Shown in pieces: positions 26,521-35,413 of a stretch of DNA of 64,000 nucleotides (position 1 is its first letter; each line of letters begins with the position of its first letter). The translations under genes were made by a program, and so were the position numbers. The DNA is from CAVTWY01 sp963738615 (GTDB lineage: Bacteria > Pseudomonadota > Gammaproteobacteria > Burkholderiales > Burkholderiaceae_C). The notes beneath the pieces are model-generated. The model was not told the DNA's origin and searched no databases. It saw nothing but the letters and a program-made list of their open reading frames with translations. The stretch covers positions 1,364,001 through 1,428,000 of the forward strand of contig CAVTXI010000019.1 of the NCBI GenBank assembly GCA_963738615.1, read 5' to 3'.

Positions 26521-27645
26521 ATGCGGCTGGACGCCAGAGTATCGACCGACCTTCGCGACGAGGCACTGCCAAGGCTGATTGCCGCGGGTATCGCCGCCGA
26601 CGGCGGCTGGTGGCCGTTCGACCGCTTCATGCACGCTGCGCTGTACACGCCAGGCCTGGGCTATTACGCAGGCGGACGCACGATCCTGGGCACGTCACCC
26701 GCCACCGGCAGCGACTTCGTCACCGCACCCGAAATGTCCGTGCACTTCGGCCGCGCACTCGCTGTGCAGGTGGCGCAACTACTCGACGCCTGTGGTGGCG
26801 CTGATGTGTGGGAATTCGGTGCAGGGTCAGGCGCGTTGGCCGAACACCTTCTCGACGCGCTGGGCGACCGCGTGGCGCGCTACACCATCATCGACGTGTC
26901 GGCCGCGTTGCAGTCGCGCCAGCGTGAGCGCCTTGCGCGTTTCGGCGAACGCGTGCGCTGGGCCTTTGAGTTGCCGGCGACGTTCGAGCGTGGTGTGGTG
27001 CTGGGCAACGAGGTGCTCGACGCGATGCCGGTCAAGCGCCTCGCCTTCGACGGCACGGCGTGGTTCGAGTGCGGTGTCGCGGTCGACGCATCAGGACACA
27101 TCGTCGATGCCGACCGCCCGACCACGCTGCTCCCTCCGCTGGCCGAAGGCTTCGTTGCCGGCGCAGTGACCGAAGTCCACCCGCAGGCGCAAGCCTTCAT
27201 CGCGACCATCGCCGAACGGCTTCGCGATGCCGCGGCACTGTTCATCGACTACGGCTTCCCCGAAGCCGAGTACTACCACCCGCAGCGCACCGGCGGCACA
27301 TTGATGGCGCACCGCGCGCACACGGCAGATACCAACGTGCTGGCCGACCCTGGCGCGAAAGACATCACCGCCCACCTCGACTTCACCGCGCTCGCACTCG
27401 CCGCACAAGACGCGGGTGCCGACGTGCTGGGCTACACGTCGCAGGGCCGCTTCCTGCTGAACTGCGGCCTGGTGTCAATGCTCGAGGGCGCGGACCTGCG
27501 GGCGAAGAACGCGGCGCATCGCCTGATCGCCGAGCACGAAATGGGCGAACTCTTCAAGGTGCTGCTGCTCGCGCGCGGCGTGACGTTCGAAGCGGGCGTC
27601 GACGCGGTGGGCTTCGCGCACGGCGACCGCATGCACCGCCTTTGA
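26521..27645 (+). CDS. Class I SAM methyltransferase, MidA/NDUFAF7 family
   Basis: A 374-residue member of the COG1565 family, which in mitochondria methylates an arginine of a complex I subunit. The family signature PFDRFMHAALYTPGLGYYA is at about residues 32-50, followed by SDFVTAPEMS, then the SAM-binding WEFGAGSGALAEHLL, VLGNEVLDAMPV and FIDYG. The length is normal. ATG at 26521 lies very close to the divergent reductase start. No complex I genes are in the window. Confidence 0.9.
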   Translation: MRLDARVSTDLRDEALPRLIAAGIAADGGWWPFDRFMHAALYTPGLGYYAGGRTILGTSPATGSDFVTAPEMSVHFGRALAVQVAQLLDACGGADVWEFGAGSGALAEHLLDALGDRVARYTIIDVSAALQSRQRERLARFGERVRWAFELPATFERGVVLGNEVLDAMPVKRLAFDGTAWFECGVAVDASGHIVDADRPTTLLPPLAEGFVAGAVTEVHPQAQAFIATIAERLRDAAALFIDYGFPEAEYYHPQRTGGTLMAHRAHTADTNVLADPGAKDITAHLDFTALALAAQDAGADVLGYTSQGRFLLNCGLVSMLEGADLRAKNAAHRLIAEHEMGELFKVLLLARGVTFEAGVDAVGFAHGDRMHRL

Positions 27646-27707
27646 ATCACGAAGGAACATCGCGCGCATGCTCCGCTGTCGAGCCGAAGGCCCAACGGTC
27701 GGCGTGA

Positions 27708-29768
27708 TCACCCATCCCTGCCCCAACGTGACGACCCCTGCGGCGCGAAGTCGACCCGCCGCCGTTCGCTGATCCGCTCACTGCGGAACACGCCGCCGTC
27801 GAGTTGACCTTCGACGAGTTCGTAGCCCATCAGCGCGAACACGCGCTCGCCCAGAAAGATCGGGCGGGCGTTGCCGTACCAGTCGACGCAACTGGCTTTA
27901 CACGCGTCGTTGGTGTGCGTCGCGCGCGCGTCGAGTTTGCCGATCGGCTCGAGCTCGAGCCCGCGGTTGCGCATGAAGGCTACCGACGCCGATGCGCCCT
28001 GGGGTCCGACGACCGGTGCGCCGTGGCGACCGCGCGTGCCGGCGCCGACGATCGGCAGGCCCAGCAGGCCGTGGTCGCGTGAGGTCGGGCGGTAGAAGAA
28101 GCCGTGCGTGCGTGTTTCGCCCTGTGCGGCGTCGGCCTGCACCGCGGTGCTGGCGACCGTGGCGCTGCGCTCGAGCCGCAGCGTGGTGAAGTGCAGGTCG
28201 CGCCCGGCGTTGCCGACGACGAGCGCGTGGCCGCCCAGCGCTTCGATGCGCTCGACGCCGTGCTTCAGTTCGATCGCAGGGTCGACCGATGGATGCGCTT
28301 CGCCCGACGCGTCGGCATACCGCAGCGCCTGCATGCGCGGCTGCCCCATCGCGCCGAACAGCAGCCAGTCGCCGACGTAGCGGTTGTGCACCGCATGGCC
28401 CTGCACGCCGGGCAGCGGCCGATACGCGCTGCGTGGTGCGGCGTCGCGGCCGTTGCCGAAGCTCGACAGTGCAACGCGCATCAGCGCGAAGTCGCCGTGG
28501 CTGGTTTCGGCCCGCCACATGCCGTCGCCGCCGGCGTGCGAGCGCAGCAGCACGTTCAGGTGCCCGCCTGCGTCCTGAAGGAACGACAACTGATCGATCG
28601 GCGCGCCGGTGGTCTTCAGCGCGCTGGGTGCGGTGCCGTCCAGCGGCATGCGCACGACGCTGCTGCGCGGCATCGTGTTGGTGTTTTTTTGTTGGTGTTG
28701 GTGTTGGTGGTCGTTGCCTTGGCCCCAGGGGCTGCGACGCGAATGAGTTGTCGTCCAGACGAAGACGTTGTCGGCCGAAACGTAGAACACGCGGCCCGCC
28801 GGCCCCAGCACGGCCTGCGCTTCGCAGTTCAGGTCGGCGCGCTCACGTAGTTCGCAGGCTGTCACGGTGTGCAGCGTTGCGCCGCTGAAGGGGTCGATGT
28901 CGTCGTCGGTGCGGAAGATGCGCGTGGCCGGCAGGATGCGCGTCCAGTCCTGCGGTGTCGCTTGTTGTCCGTACGGTCCGGGCTGCGGCTGCCAGCGCCG
29001 CCACTGCGGCATGAAGTGCGCAGCGTCGAGCTGCCACGGGTTGATCGCCATGGGCGCGTAGAAGACCAGCCGATTGCCGACCAGACGGCTCGCGTAGTTG
29101 CGCGACGAGTAGTAGTCGTGGCTGCGCAGATGGTGCGTCGCGCGGTAGGTGATCGAGCCGTCGTCGCCCAGTTCGAACAGGCCGATCTCGGTGCCGCCGC
29201 GCGTGTAGCTGAAGCCCACGACGACGATCGTGCGGCCGTGGATCAGCAATTCGTCGTACCACGCGCCTTGCGGGTTGCTGCCGGGTGCGTAGGCATCGAC
29301 CGAGGCGACGGGGCGCAACTCGTCACTGCGGTCGCCACCCACGCGGACCGTGAACAGCCGCCCGCGCCGCAGGATCACCAGGTGATCGCCCGCGCGCTTG
29401 ACGATGCCGCCTTCGTCGACACCAGCGGTCTGCACGTTCGTGATGGATTCACTCGTGCCGGACGCAGCCGCGCTGTCGGCCGCGACCTTTGCCGAGGACT
29501 CGGCCACCGGCGCCGCGGATGGGGCCATCTGCATCGACAGGTTGCCGACGGTTTCGCTGCGGCGTCGCTCCGGCTGGCGCCGCTTGGCCTCTTCGCGCCA
29601 ACGGTCCAGCAGCGCCTGGAATTCGGCTTCGCTGTCGAAAGCGCGCAGGGTCGCCTTGGCCGGGTGGTCGTGGGGCGCGCTCGGCGCCGCGACGGCGGCT
29701 GAACAGGTCAGGCTCAAAGCGAGCGACAGTGACGCGGACAGGACGAGGGTTCGCACGACAGGCTCCAT
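27708..29768 (-). CDS. Secreted beta-propeller domain protein (Beta_propel family)
   Basis: A 686-residue exported protein with a Sec signal peptide (about 8-27). A charged helical segment is followed by TNVQTAGVDEGGIVKRAGDHL, shortened here to the key motif NVQTAGVDE, which marks the start of this family's C-terminal beta-propeller. Repeated blades continue to the end. The family is secreted, found in bacteria and archaea, and of unknown function. An insertion with alternating His/Gln and Asn/Thr (near 28676-28712) sits in a loop and comes from a TGTTGG microsatellite. Confidence 0.85.
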   Translation of the reverse strand: MEPVVRTLVLSASLSLALSLTCSAAVAAPSAPHDHPAKATLRAFDSEAEFQALLDRWREEAKRRQPERRRSETVGNLSMQMAPSAAPVAESSAKVAADSAAASGTSESITNVQTAGVDEGGIVKRAGDHLVILRRGRLFTVRVGGDRSDELRPVASVDAYAPGSNPQGAWYDELLIHGRTIVVVGFSYTRGGTEIGLFELGDDGSITYRATHHLRSHDYYSSRNYASRLVGNRLVFYAPMAINPWQLDAAHFMPQWRRWQPQPGPYGQQATPQDWTRILPATRIFRTDDDIDPFSGATLHTVTACELRERADLNCEAQAVLGPAGRVFYVSADNVFVWTTTHSRRSPWGQGNDHQHQHQQKNTNTMPRSSVVRMPLDGTAPSALKTTGAPIDQLSFLQDAGGHLNVLLRSHAGGDGMWRAETSHGDFALMRVALSSFGNGRDAAPRSAYRPLPGVQGHAVHNRYVGDWLLFGAMGQPRMQALRYADASGEAHPSVDPAIELKHGVERIEALGGHALVVGNAGRDLHFTTLRLERSATVASTAVQADAAQGETRTHGFFYRPTSRDHGLLGLPIVGAGTRGRHGAPVVGPQGASASVAFMRNRGLELEPIGKLDARATHTNDACKASCVDWYGNARPIFLGERVFALMGYELVEGQLDGGVFRSERISERRRVDFAPQGSSRWGRDG

Positions 29769-29818
29769 CGATGGTGGGATGAAGCGTGATACGGCGCGCG
29801 GTCTCGGTCGGGGTTAAG

Positions 29819-30190
29819 TCACCCGGTCCCGATCCGCCATTGCCGCCGGCACTGCCTGCACGCCACTTCGACCTCGCCGGGCGGCAGGTCGCGCACCAGC
29901 GTGAACCGGGCGTAGGTGCCGCAGTCGGGGCAGTCGGCCTGGTTGGCAACCGCCTCGGCGCTGGTCAGCAGGCCGATGTAGCGGCGCACCGCCCAGGCGC
30001 CGACGGCCGTGGCGACGACGATCGCGGCGAGATTGCCGACCACGTTGCGCCCCTCGTGCATCAGCTCGAACGCCGCGAACACGACGACCAGGCACAGGAA
30101 GGCCAGCACCATGTGGGCGTGGCTTTGAAGCAGCTCACGCTCGTACCACTTGCGAAAGCCGTGCTTGCGGATGCCGTCGGAGAGGTTCAT
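29819..30190 (-). CDS. Small membrane protein with C-terminal zinc ribbon
   Basis: A 123-residue protein of no recognised family. Two hydrophobic segments (about residues 27-44 and 52-70) are followed by a domain with CPDC and CRQC, two CxxC pairs typical of a zinc ribbon. The start is ATG 30190 or the GTG one codon upstream; neither has a strong ribosome site. It begins about 25 bases after the end of cca on the same strand. Confidence 0.65.
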   Translation of the reverse strand: MNLSDGIRKHGFRKWYERELLQSHAHMVLAFLCLVVVFAAFELMHEGRNVVGNLAAIVVATAVGAWAVRRYIGLLTSAEAVANQADCPDCGTYARFTLVRDLPPGEVEVACRQCRRQWRIGTG

Positions 30191-30214
30191 CACGAGGCTC
30201 GAGGCGACGCCAGC

Positions 30215-31454
30215 TTACGCCTGGCGATCGGCTGCGATGCCCGCGCGGATCGCGTCGATGCGCACGATCCGCACCGCCTCGCCCACGGCCTCGTGCGCCT
30301 TGCCCTTGTGCCAGCGCCGCGCGCGCGGCACCGGCGGCATCGGCGGCCAGCGCCGCGTCCAGCGCGGCTTGCAACCTCGCGCGCTGCGGGTAGGGCTCGT
30401 CGCCAAGCCCCTTGCGTCCGCGCGCATCGCACTCGCACGCGAGCAAGGCGTCGGCAAAACGCTGCGGGCGGCGGATCGCGTCGCAGCGTTCGAACATGCG
30501 CATGATCGCTGCGGCGTCGAGCGTGGCGCTGCGGTGCACGTTGCCGTGCTCGCGCGCGACGATCTCGCCCAGGTCGCGGCACTCGGCGGGCACCTTCAGG
30601 CGCTGCGCGATCGCGTCGGCCAGTTCGACGCTGCGCTTCTCGTGCTCGAGGTGGCGCGGCCATTCGGCTGGTTGCGTGGTGCCCTTGCCCAGGTCGTGCA
30701 CCAGGCAGGCCCAGCGCACCGGCAGGCTTGCGCGCAGCCGCGCCGCCATGTCCAACACCATCATCAGGTGCACGCCGGTGTCGACTTCAGGGTGATGCTG
30801 TTCGGGCTGCGGCACGCCCCACAGCCGGTCGACCTCGGGCAGCAGACGCGCCAATGCGCCGCATGCGCGCAGCACGTCGAACATGCGGCTGGGCGCGGCT
30901 TCCATCAGGCCGCGTGACAGTTCCTGCCACACGCGTTCGCTCACCAGTGCATCGACCTCGCCTTCATCGACCAAGCGCGTGCACAACGCGAGTGTTTCGT
31001 CGGCGACGCGAAAGTGCGGCCAGCGCGCGGCGAAGCGTGCAACGCGCAACAGGCGCACCGGGTCTTCGGCGAAGGCTTCGCCCACGTGGCGCAGCACGCC
31101 CGCGCGCAGGTCAGCCACGCCGTTGAAGGGGTCGATCAGCGTGCCGTCGGCGCGTTTGGCGATCGCGTTGATCGTCAGGTCACGCCGCGTCAGGTCTTGC
31201 TCGAGCGTGACCTCGCGGCTGGCGTGGAAGACGAAGCCGGTGTAGCCCTTGCCCGACTTGCGCTCGGTGCGCGCCAACGCGTATTCGTCTTTCGTGTGCG
31301 GGTGCAGGAAGACAGGAAAGTCTTTGCCGACCGGCATGAAGCCCAGCGCCAGCATCTGCTCGGGCGTGGCGCCGACGACGACCCAGTCGTGATCTTGAAC
31401 CGCTTCACCCAACAGGGCGTCGCGCACGGCACCGCCGACTTCGAAGATCTGCAT
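30215..31454 (-). CDS. cca: CCA-adding enzyme, C-terminus frameshifted
   Basis: A tRNA nucleotidyltransferase that adds or repairs the 3' CCA end. The N-terminus VGGAVRDALLG and DHDWVVVG are the class II nucleotidyltransferase motifs, followed by RRDLTINAIA and, in the C-terminal half, an HD domain (VRWACLVHDLGKGTT, ECDARGR). ATG is at 31454. Near the end (about 30310-30350) the frame becomes Arg/Gly-rich, whereas the next frame gives the expected terminal helix KAHEAVGEAVRIVRIDAI and stops at TAA 30215-30217. A single-base indel there is likely. In the uncorrected frame translation would run to 30135. Confidence 0.88.
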
Positions 31455-31488
31455 CGCAAGGCCCGACGTGGCGCGTCCGTCGTCGCTG

Positions 31489-32451
31489 TTACGGGTCGCG
31501 CCGCGCCGTCGCACGCCAAGCACTCAGCCGCGCCGGCCCACTGTTCGGGTGCAGGTACGTGGGCACGATCTGGTCGAACGACGCTGCGTGGATGCCCATC
31601 GCCGCAAGGCCAGGCAGCTGCCCGCCCGCGATGTTCGGCACCGTCAGTGAATCGAGGTTGTCGCGTGTGATCAGCGGCTGGCCGGGCAAACGCTCGAACA
31701 CCCACGCCTGCACACGCGCGATCGGCCCCGGCAGCGGAATGATCGGCCGCGCCGTCCCGGCCACACGGCCACACGCGCGCACCAGTTGCGCCAGCGTCAT
31801 CACGTCGGGGCCGGCGCACTCGTAGGTCTGGCCGATGGTGGACGCATGCTCGAGGCAACGCTCGACCGCGTGCGCCACGTCTTCGACCCACACCGGCTGC
31901 ACCTTCGCGCCCGCACCGGCCAGCGGCAACAGCGGCACCATGCGCTGAATGCCGGCGAACATCCGCGTGAGCTGGTCGCGCGCGCCGAACATCAACGACG
32001 GCCGCAACACCGTGACCTGCAGGCCCGGCACCTCGCGCAACGCCTGCTCGCCCGCGGCCTTGCTGCGCAGGTAGCTCGACGGTGCGCGTTCGTCGCTGAC
32101 GCCCAGCGCGCTGACGTGCACCAGCCGCCGCACCCCCGCACGCGCACAGGCGTGGGCGATGCGCCGCGGCAGGTCGGCGTGCGTGCGCGCGAATTCGGCG
32201 TCACTGCCATGCAGCCGAGCGATCAGGTTCACCACCGCGTCGTGACCGGTGATGCAACGCAGCAGATCGGCGTCGTCATACACGTTGGCCTGCACGACCT
32301 CGACGCCGGGCAGCGGAATCAGGTGGCGCGCATGGTCGACGCGCCGCGTCGGGATCAGGATGCGCCGCGTGCCGTGTCGCACCAGGCGCTCGGCGAGCGC
32401 GCTGCCGAGGAAGCCGCTGCCGCCGAGGACGACGATCGAGGAAGGGAGCAT
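31489..32451 (-). CDS. NDUFA9-like NAD(P)-binding epimerase/dehydratase
   Basis: A 320-residue atypical SDR. The nucleotide-binding motif is VVLGGSGFLGSALAERL. RLVHVSALGV and SSYLRSKAAGEQAL are typical of the bacterial complex I NDUFA9-like family. Members are widespread in Burkholderiales near unrelated housekeeping genes, and their substrate is not established. The next gene downstream on the strand is cca, 34 bases away. Confidence 0.85.
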   Translation of the reverse strand: MLPSSIVVLGGSGFLGSALAERLVRHGTRRILIPTRRVDHARHLIPLPGVEVVQANVYDDADLLRCITGHDAVVNLIARLHGSDAEFARTHADLPRRIAHACARAGVRRLVHVSALGVSDERAPSSYLRSKAAGEQALREVPGLQVTVLRPSLMFGARDQLTRMFAGIQRMVPLLPLAGAGAKVQPVWVEDVAHAVERCLEHASTIGQTYECAGPDVMTLAQLVRACGRVAGTARPIIPLPGPIARVQAWVFERLPGQPLITRDNLDSLTVPNIAGGQLPGLAAMGIHAASFDQIVPTYLHPNSGPARLSAWRATARRDP

Positions 32452-32463
32452 GGCGCGAGTGTG

Positions 32464-33075
32464 CTACAGGGCGGCGGCGCGCGCGCCCGGCCGCAGCATC
32501 GACCACGTTGCGGCGATCACGCCAACCAGCGCCGCCACGTACGCGAACGTGAACATCGCGAACTTGAAGGCAGCAAGCGACGAATACACCAGCGCCAACC
32601 ACGAAGCGAAGTTGGTGGGCTGCGCGAGCATCACGAACGACACGACGTTCTCGGCCGCGTCTGCGCCGGGCGCCAACACCGACAGCGCCGCAGCGACCAC
32701 CAGTGCCTTGCGCGCGCGGCTGGTCGCACCGAACGCGCGGCCGATCAGCAGCAGCACCGCCGGATGCAGCACCGCCACGGTTGCGATGAACGCGAAGTCG
32801 ATGATCTGCGTGCCCACGTAGGTGTCCAGCGTGCCCATGCGCAGCAGTTCGCCATACCAGCCTTGAAGGCGCTCGGCGCTGAACGACAACTGCGCCACGT
32901 GATACGGCACCGGAAAGCCCGACGACGCGTAGCTCGTGTTGAGCCATTCGGTGGCGGCGAGGTTGGCAACGAAGGCGACGATGACGACAGCGATCAGCGC
33001 CGCGAGCCGCATGCGACGGTCGATGCTGGAGAAAGCGGCAAGAGCAGAAGAGGCGGTCGAGGTGAGGTTGGACAC
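32464..33075 (-). CDS. Four-helix inner membrane protein, DUF2165-like
   Basis: A 203-residue protein with about four membrane helices and no signal peptide or catalytic motif. The pattern (FVANLAATEWLN between helices 1 and 2, ENVVSFVMLAQP between 3 and 4) is only loosely similar to DUF2165, so the family call is tentative. GTG at 33075 is preferred because GGAG precedes it; an upstream ATG would add 21 residues lacking a ribosome site. It is divergent from the GST gene. Confidence 0.6.
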   Translation of the reverse strand: MSNLTSTASSALAAFSSIDRRMRLAALIAVVIVAFVANLAATEWLNTSYASSGFPVPYHVAQLSFSAERLQGWYGELLRMGTLDTYVGTQIIDFAFIATVAVLHPAVLLLIGRAFGATSRARKALVVAAALSVLAPGADAAENVVSFVMLAQPTNFASWLALVYSSLAAFKFAMFTFAYVAALVGVIAATWSMLRPGARAAAL

Positions 33076-33194
33076 GAGTGCACTCCGGCGATCAATGAGG
33101 TCAATGGGATGCACGCACCATAAAAAGGCCGCATGCACCCGGCGTTGCGGCTACGTAAAGAAGCGTGGAGCGCAGGCGTGCATGATCCCGACAC

Positions 33195-33893
33195 ATGATC
33201 GAACTCCATCAATTCGCTCCCGCGTTCGGCCTGATGAACGCCAGCCCCTTCTGCATGAAGGTCGAAGTGTTCCTGCGCCTGGCCGGCCTCGAGTACCGCG
33301 CGGTCCATGCGTCGCCGATGAAAGCCCCCAAGGGCAAGCTGCCCACGGTGCACGACGGCAACACCGTGGTCGCCGATTCCGAAGCCATCCTCGCGTGGCT
33401 TCAGCAGCACCACCAAGACCGCTTGCCGGAAGCGCTGCGCGACCCGCCGCGGGGCGCCGACCACGCGTTGCGCCGCATGCTCGAAGAGCACACCTACTTC
33501 GCGGCGCTGTGGCTGCGCTGGATCGACGACGCGGCTTGGCCCGCGACACGCACCGCCTTCTTCGGCACGCTGCCCGCGCCGCTGCGCGTGGTGGTGCCGG
33601 GCGTGGTCAGACGCAAGATGCGCCGCGACCTTATGGGGCAGGGCATGGGCCGCCACACGAAAGACGAGATCTGCGCCCGCGCGTGCGCTGACCTCGACGC
33701 GCTGGGTGCGGCGCTGGGCAAGAGCGACTTCTTCGGCGGCGAGGAACCGGCGACGCTGGACGCGACCGCCTATGCGTTTCTCGCGAACCTGCTGTGGGCG
33801 CCGATCGACTCGCCGGTGAAGGCGCACATGAAGCGCAGGCAGCCGGGGCTGGTGGGGTATTGCGGGCGGATGGAGGGTCGGGTAGGGCGGTGA
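33195..33893 (+). CDS. Glutathione S-transferase family protein
   Basis: A 232-residue two-domain GST-like protein. The N-terminal thioredoxin-like half reads MNASPFCMKVEVFLRLAGLEY, then GKLPTVHDG and ADSEAI, the usual glutathione-binding positions. The C-terminal helical half (TYFAALWLRWIDD) resembles the metaxin/failed-axon-connections subgroup, whose substrates are unknown. ATG at 33195 is the only reasonable start. Confidence 0.85.
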   Translation: MIELHQFAPAFGLMNASPFCMKVEVFLRLAGLEYRAVHASPMKAPKGKLPTVHDGNTVVADSEAILAWLQQHHQDRLPEALRDPPRGADHALRRMLEEHTYFAALWLRWIDDAAWPATRTAFFGTLPAPLRVVVPGVVRRKMRRDLMGQGMGRHTKDEICARACADLDALGAALGKSDFFGGEEPATLDATAYAFLANLLWAPIDSPVKAHMKRRQPGLVGYCGRMEGRVGR

Positions 33894-33911
33894 AGCTCGG
33901 GCACGTCCCGC

Positions 33912-35387
33912 CTAACGCTTGCTGGGTGGCGCTGCGGCGTCCGGTCGCTCGTCAACGAGCCGACGCATATGGGCTTCGATCTGAGCTGCTTCCGGCACTC
34001 CGAGTCGGTGAGCGTCGGTGAGCGCCTGATTCAGCAGGGTCTGGATTTCGCTTTTGTCCTCGTTGCGATCACGCGCGGCCAGATTCAACGCAAGGTTGGC
34101 GCGCGCCACCAGCAACGAACGCACGTCGCCCAGGCGCTCGAAGACGGGAAGCTCTTCGTCCTTGCGGATGCGCAAAGCTTCGTCGAGCTGGCCGCGAGCC
34201 TGGAGGACGTCGGCGATCTTGCCCATGGTGATCGCGCGTGAGTGCACGTCGCCGAGGCGCTCGAAGACGGGAAGCAGTTCGTCCTTGCGGACGCGTAAAG
34301 CTTCGTCGAGCTGGCCGCGTGCCTGAAGGATGTCGGCGATGTTGCCGATGGTGACGGCGCGCGCACGCACGTCGCCCAGGCGTTCGAAGACTGGAAGCGC
34401 TTCGTCCTCGAGGATGCGCATGGCCTCGTCGAGCTGGCCGCGAGCTTGAAGGATGTCGGCGATGTTGCCCATGGTGATAGCGCGTGAACGCGCGTCGCCC
34501 AAGCGCTCGAAGACGGGAAGCTCTTCGTCCTTGCGGATGCGCAAAGCCTCGTCGAGCTGGCCGCGAGCCTGGAGGACGTTGGCGATCTTGCCCATGGTGA
34601 TCGCGACGGCGCGTTCGTCGCCGCGACGGTCGTGCAGGGGCAGCTCGGCGTCCTGCCAATGGGAGACCGCGTCGTCGAACTGGCCGACGCTTTCGAGCAA
34701 GCGGCCCAATTCATCGAATGGGCCAACGCGCTGATCGTCACCCGCATCCTGGTGCGTATCGATCCATTCGCGGATTTCGCGAATGCGCGACAACCGCTCT
34801 TCCAAAGGGCGCGTGTCCAACGACCCGACGGAGCCGGTGACCTCTACGCGGGGCAAGCTTCGATCCAACGGCATGGTGGTCGCGACGGCTTCCCGAAACT
34901 CATACACCCCGGATCGCCAAGCCCACAGGTCAGGCGCGCCGCGCGATGCTTCGGCGATGGCTTCGGCGTCCAGCCAGAACAGCAGCCGCGCGCGCGCGTT
35001 GGCCGCGATGCGTTCTCGGCGCACGTTGAAGGCGTCCCACCGCTTCGCATCGAACCAATCTCGGCGGCCCATGACGTGGACGACCGGGCAGCCCTTCGCG
35101 TGCGTGACCAACTGGCGCTCGAAGTCGGGTACATCGGCCAACGAAGCCAACGGCAACCGCGAACTGTCCATGCGCGCGGCGCGCAGCACCCGCTCGAGCG
35201 CATGCAGCACCCGGTCTCGCAGCCGGTCGTCCGGTGCGTCGATCAATAGCCACTGGAAGGTCGGCCCGTGCAGCACGGTGCGCGTCAGCCGTATGAAGTC
35301 GGGCCGGCAAACGGCGGGCAAGTTGTCTGCCAACGTGGCGGCGAGGTCGTCCGCGGCTTGGATGGCGACGGGGTCGGGCGTGAACAT
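33912..35387 (-). CDS. TPR protein with conserved N-terminal domain, partner of the adjacent ATPase
   Basis: A 491-residue protein. Residues 1-180 form a domain with hydrophobic strands (WLLIDAPDDRLRDRVLHALE, VVHVMGRRDWFDAKRWDAFN, ARLLFWLD, DLWAWRSGVYEF) that looks like a degenerate P-loop fold without Walker A. From about residue 230 there are tandem 40-residue TPR-type repeats, four of them almost identical (ITMGNIADILQARGQLDEA and LPVFERLGD). The gene starts 26 bases after the ATPase stop, so the two belong to one operon. The combination recalls sensor partners of STAND-type signalling ATPases, but no specific system can be named. Confidence 0.75.
   Translation of the reverse strand: MFTPDPVAIQAADDLAATLADNLPAVCRPDFIRLTRTVLHGPTFQWLLIDAPDDRLRDRVLHALERVLRAARMDSSRLPLASLADVPDFERQLVTHAKGCPVVHVMGRRDWFDAKRWDAFNVRRERIAANARARLLFWLDAEAIAEASRGAPDLWAWRSGVYEFREAVATTMPLDRSLPRVEVTGSVGSLDTRPLEERLSRIREIREWIDTHQDAGDDQRVGPFDELGRLLESVGQFDDAVSHWQDAELPLHDRRGDERAVAITMGKIANVLQARGQLDEALRIRKDEELPVFERLGDARSRAITMGNIADILQARGQLDEAMRILEDEALPVFERLGDVRARAVTIGNIADILQARGQLDEALRVRKDELLPVFERLGDVHSRAITMGKIADVLQARGQLDEALRIRKDEELPVFERLGDVRSLLVARANLALNLAARDRNEDKSEIQTLLNQALTDAHRLGVPEAAQIEAHMRRLVDERPDAAAPPSKR
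34124..34643 (-). repeat. Tandem 120-bp repeats encoding TPR units
   Basis: Repeat units with a period of exactly 120 bases begin near 34126, 34246, 34366 and 34486, with a more diverged unit from 34606. Adjacent units differ at only a few positions. They encode 40-residue TPR units of the pattern GDxxSRAITMGxIAD followed by QARGQLDEALR. Such near identity points to recent expansion or gene conversion, and copy number may vary between strains. Confidence 0.9.
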
Positions 35388-35413
35388 GACGGGCGCCCGT
35401 GGGGACGTGGCCG

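Noticed and set aside
34124..34643. CRISPR-like regular repeats
   Set aside because: Units are 120 bases, contiguous without spacers and in frame as TPR coding sequence.
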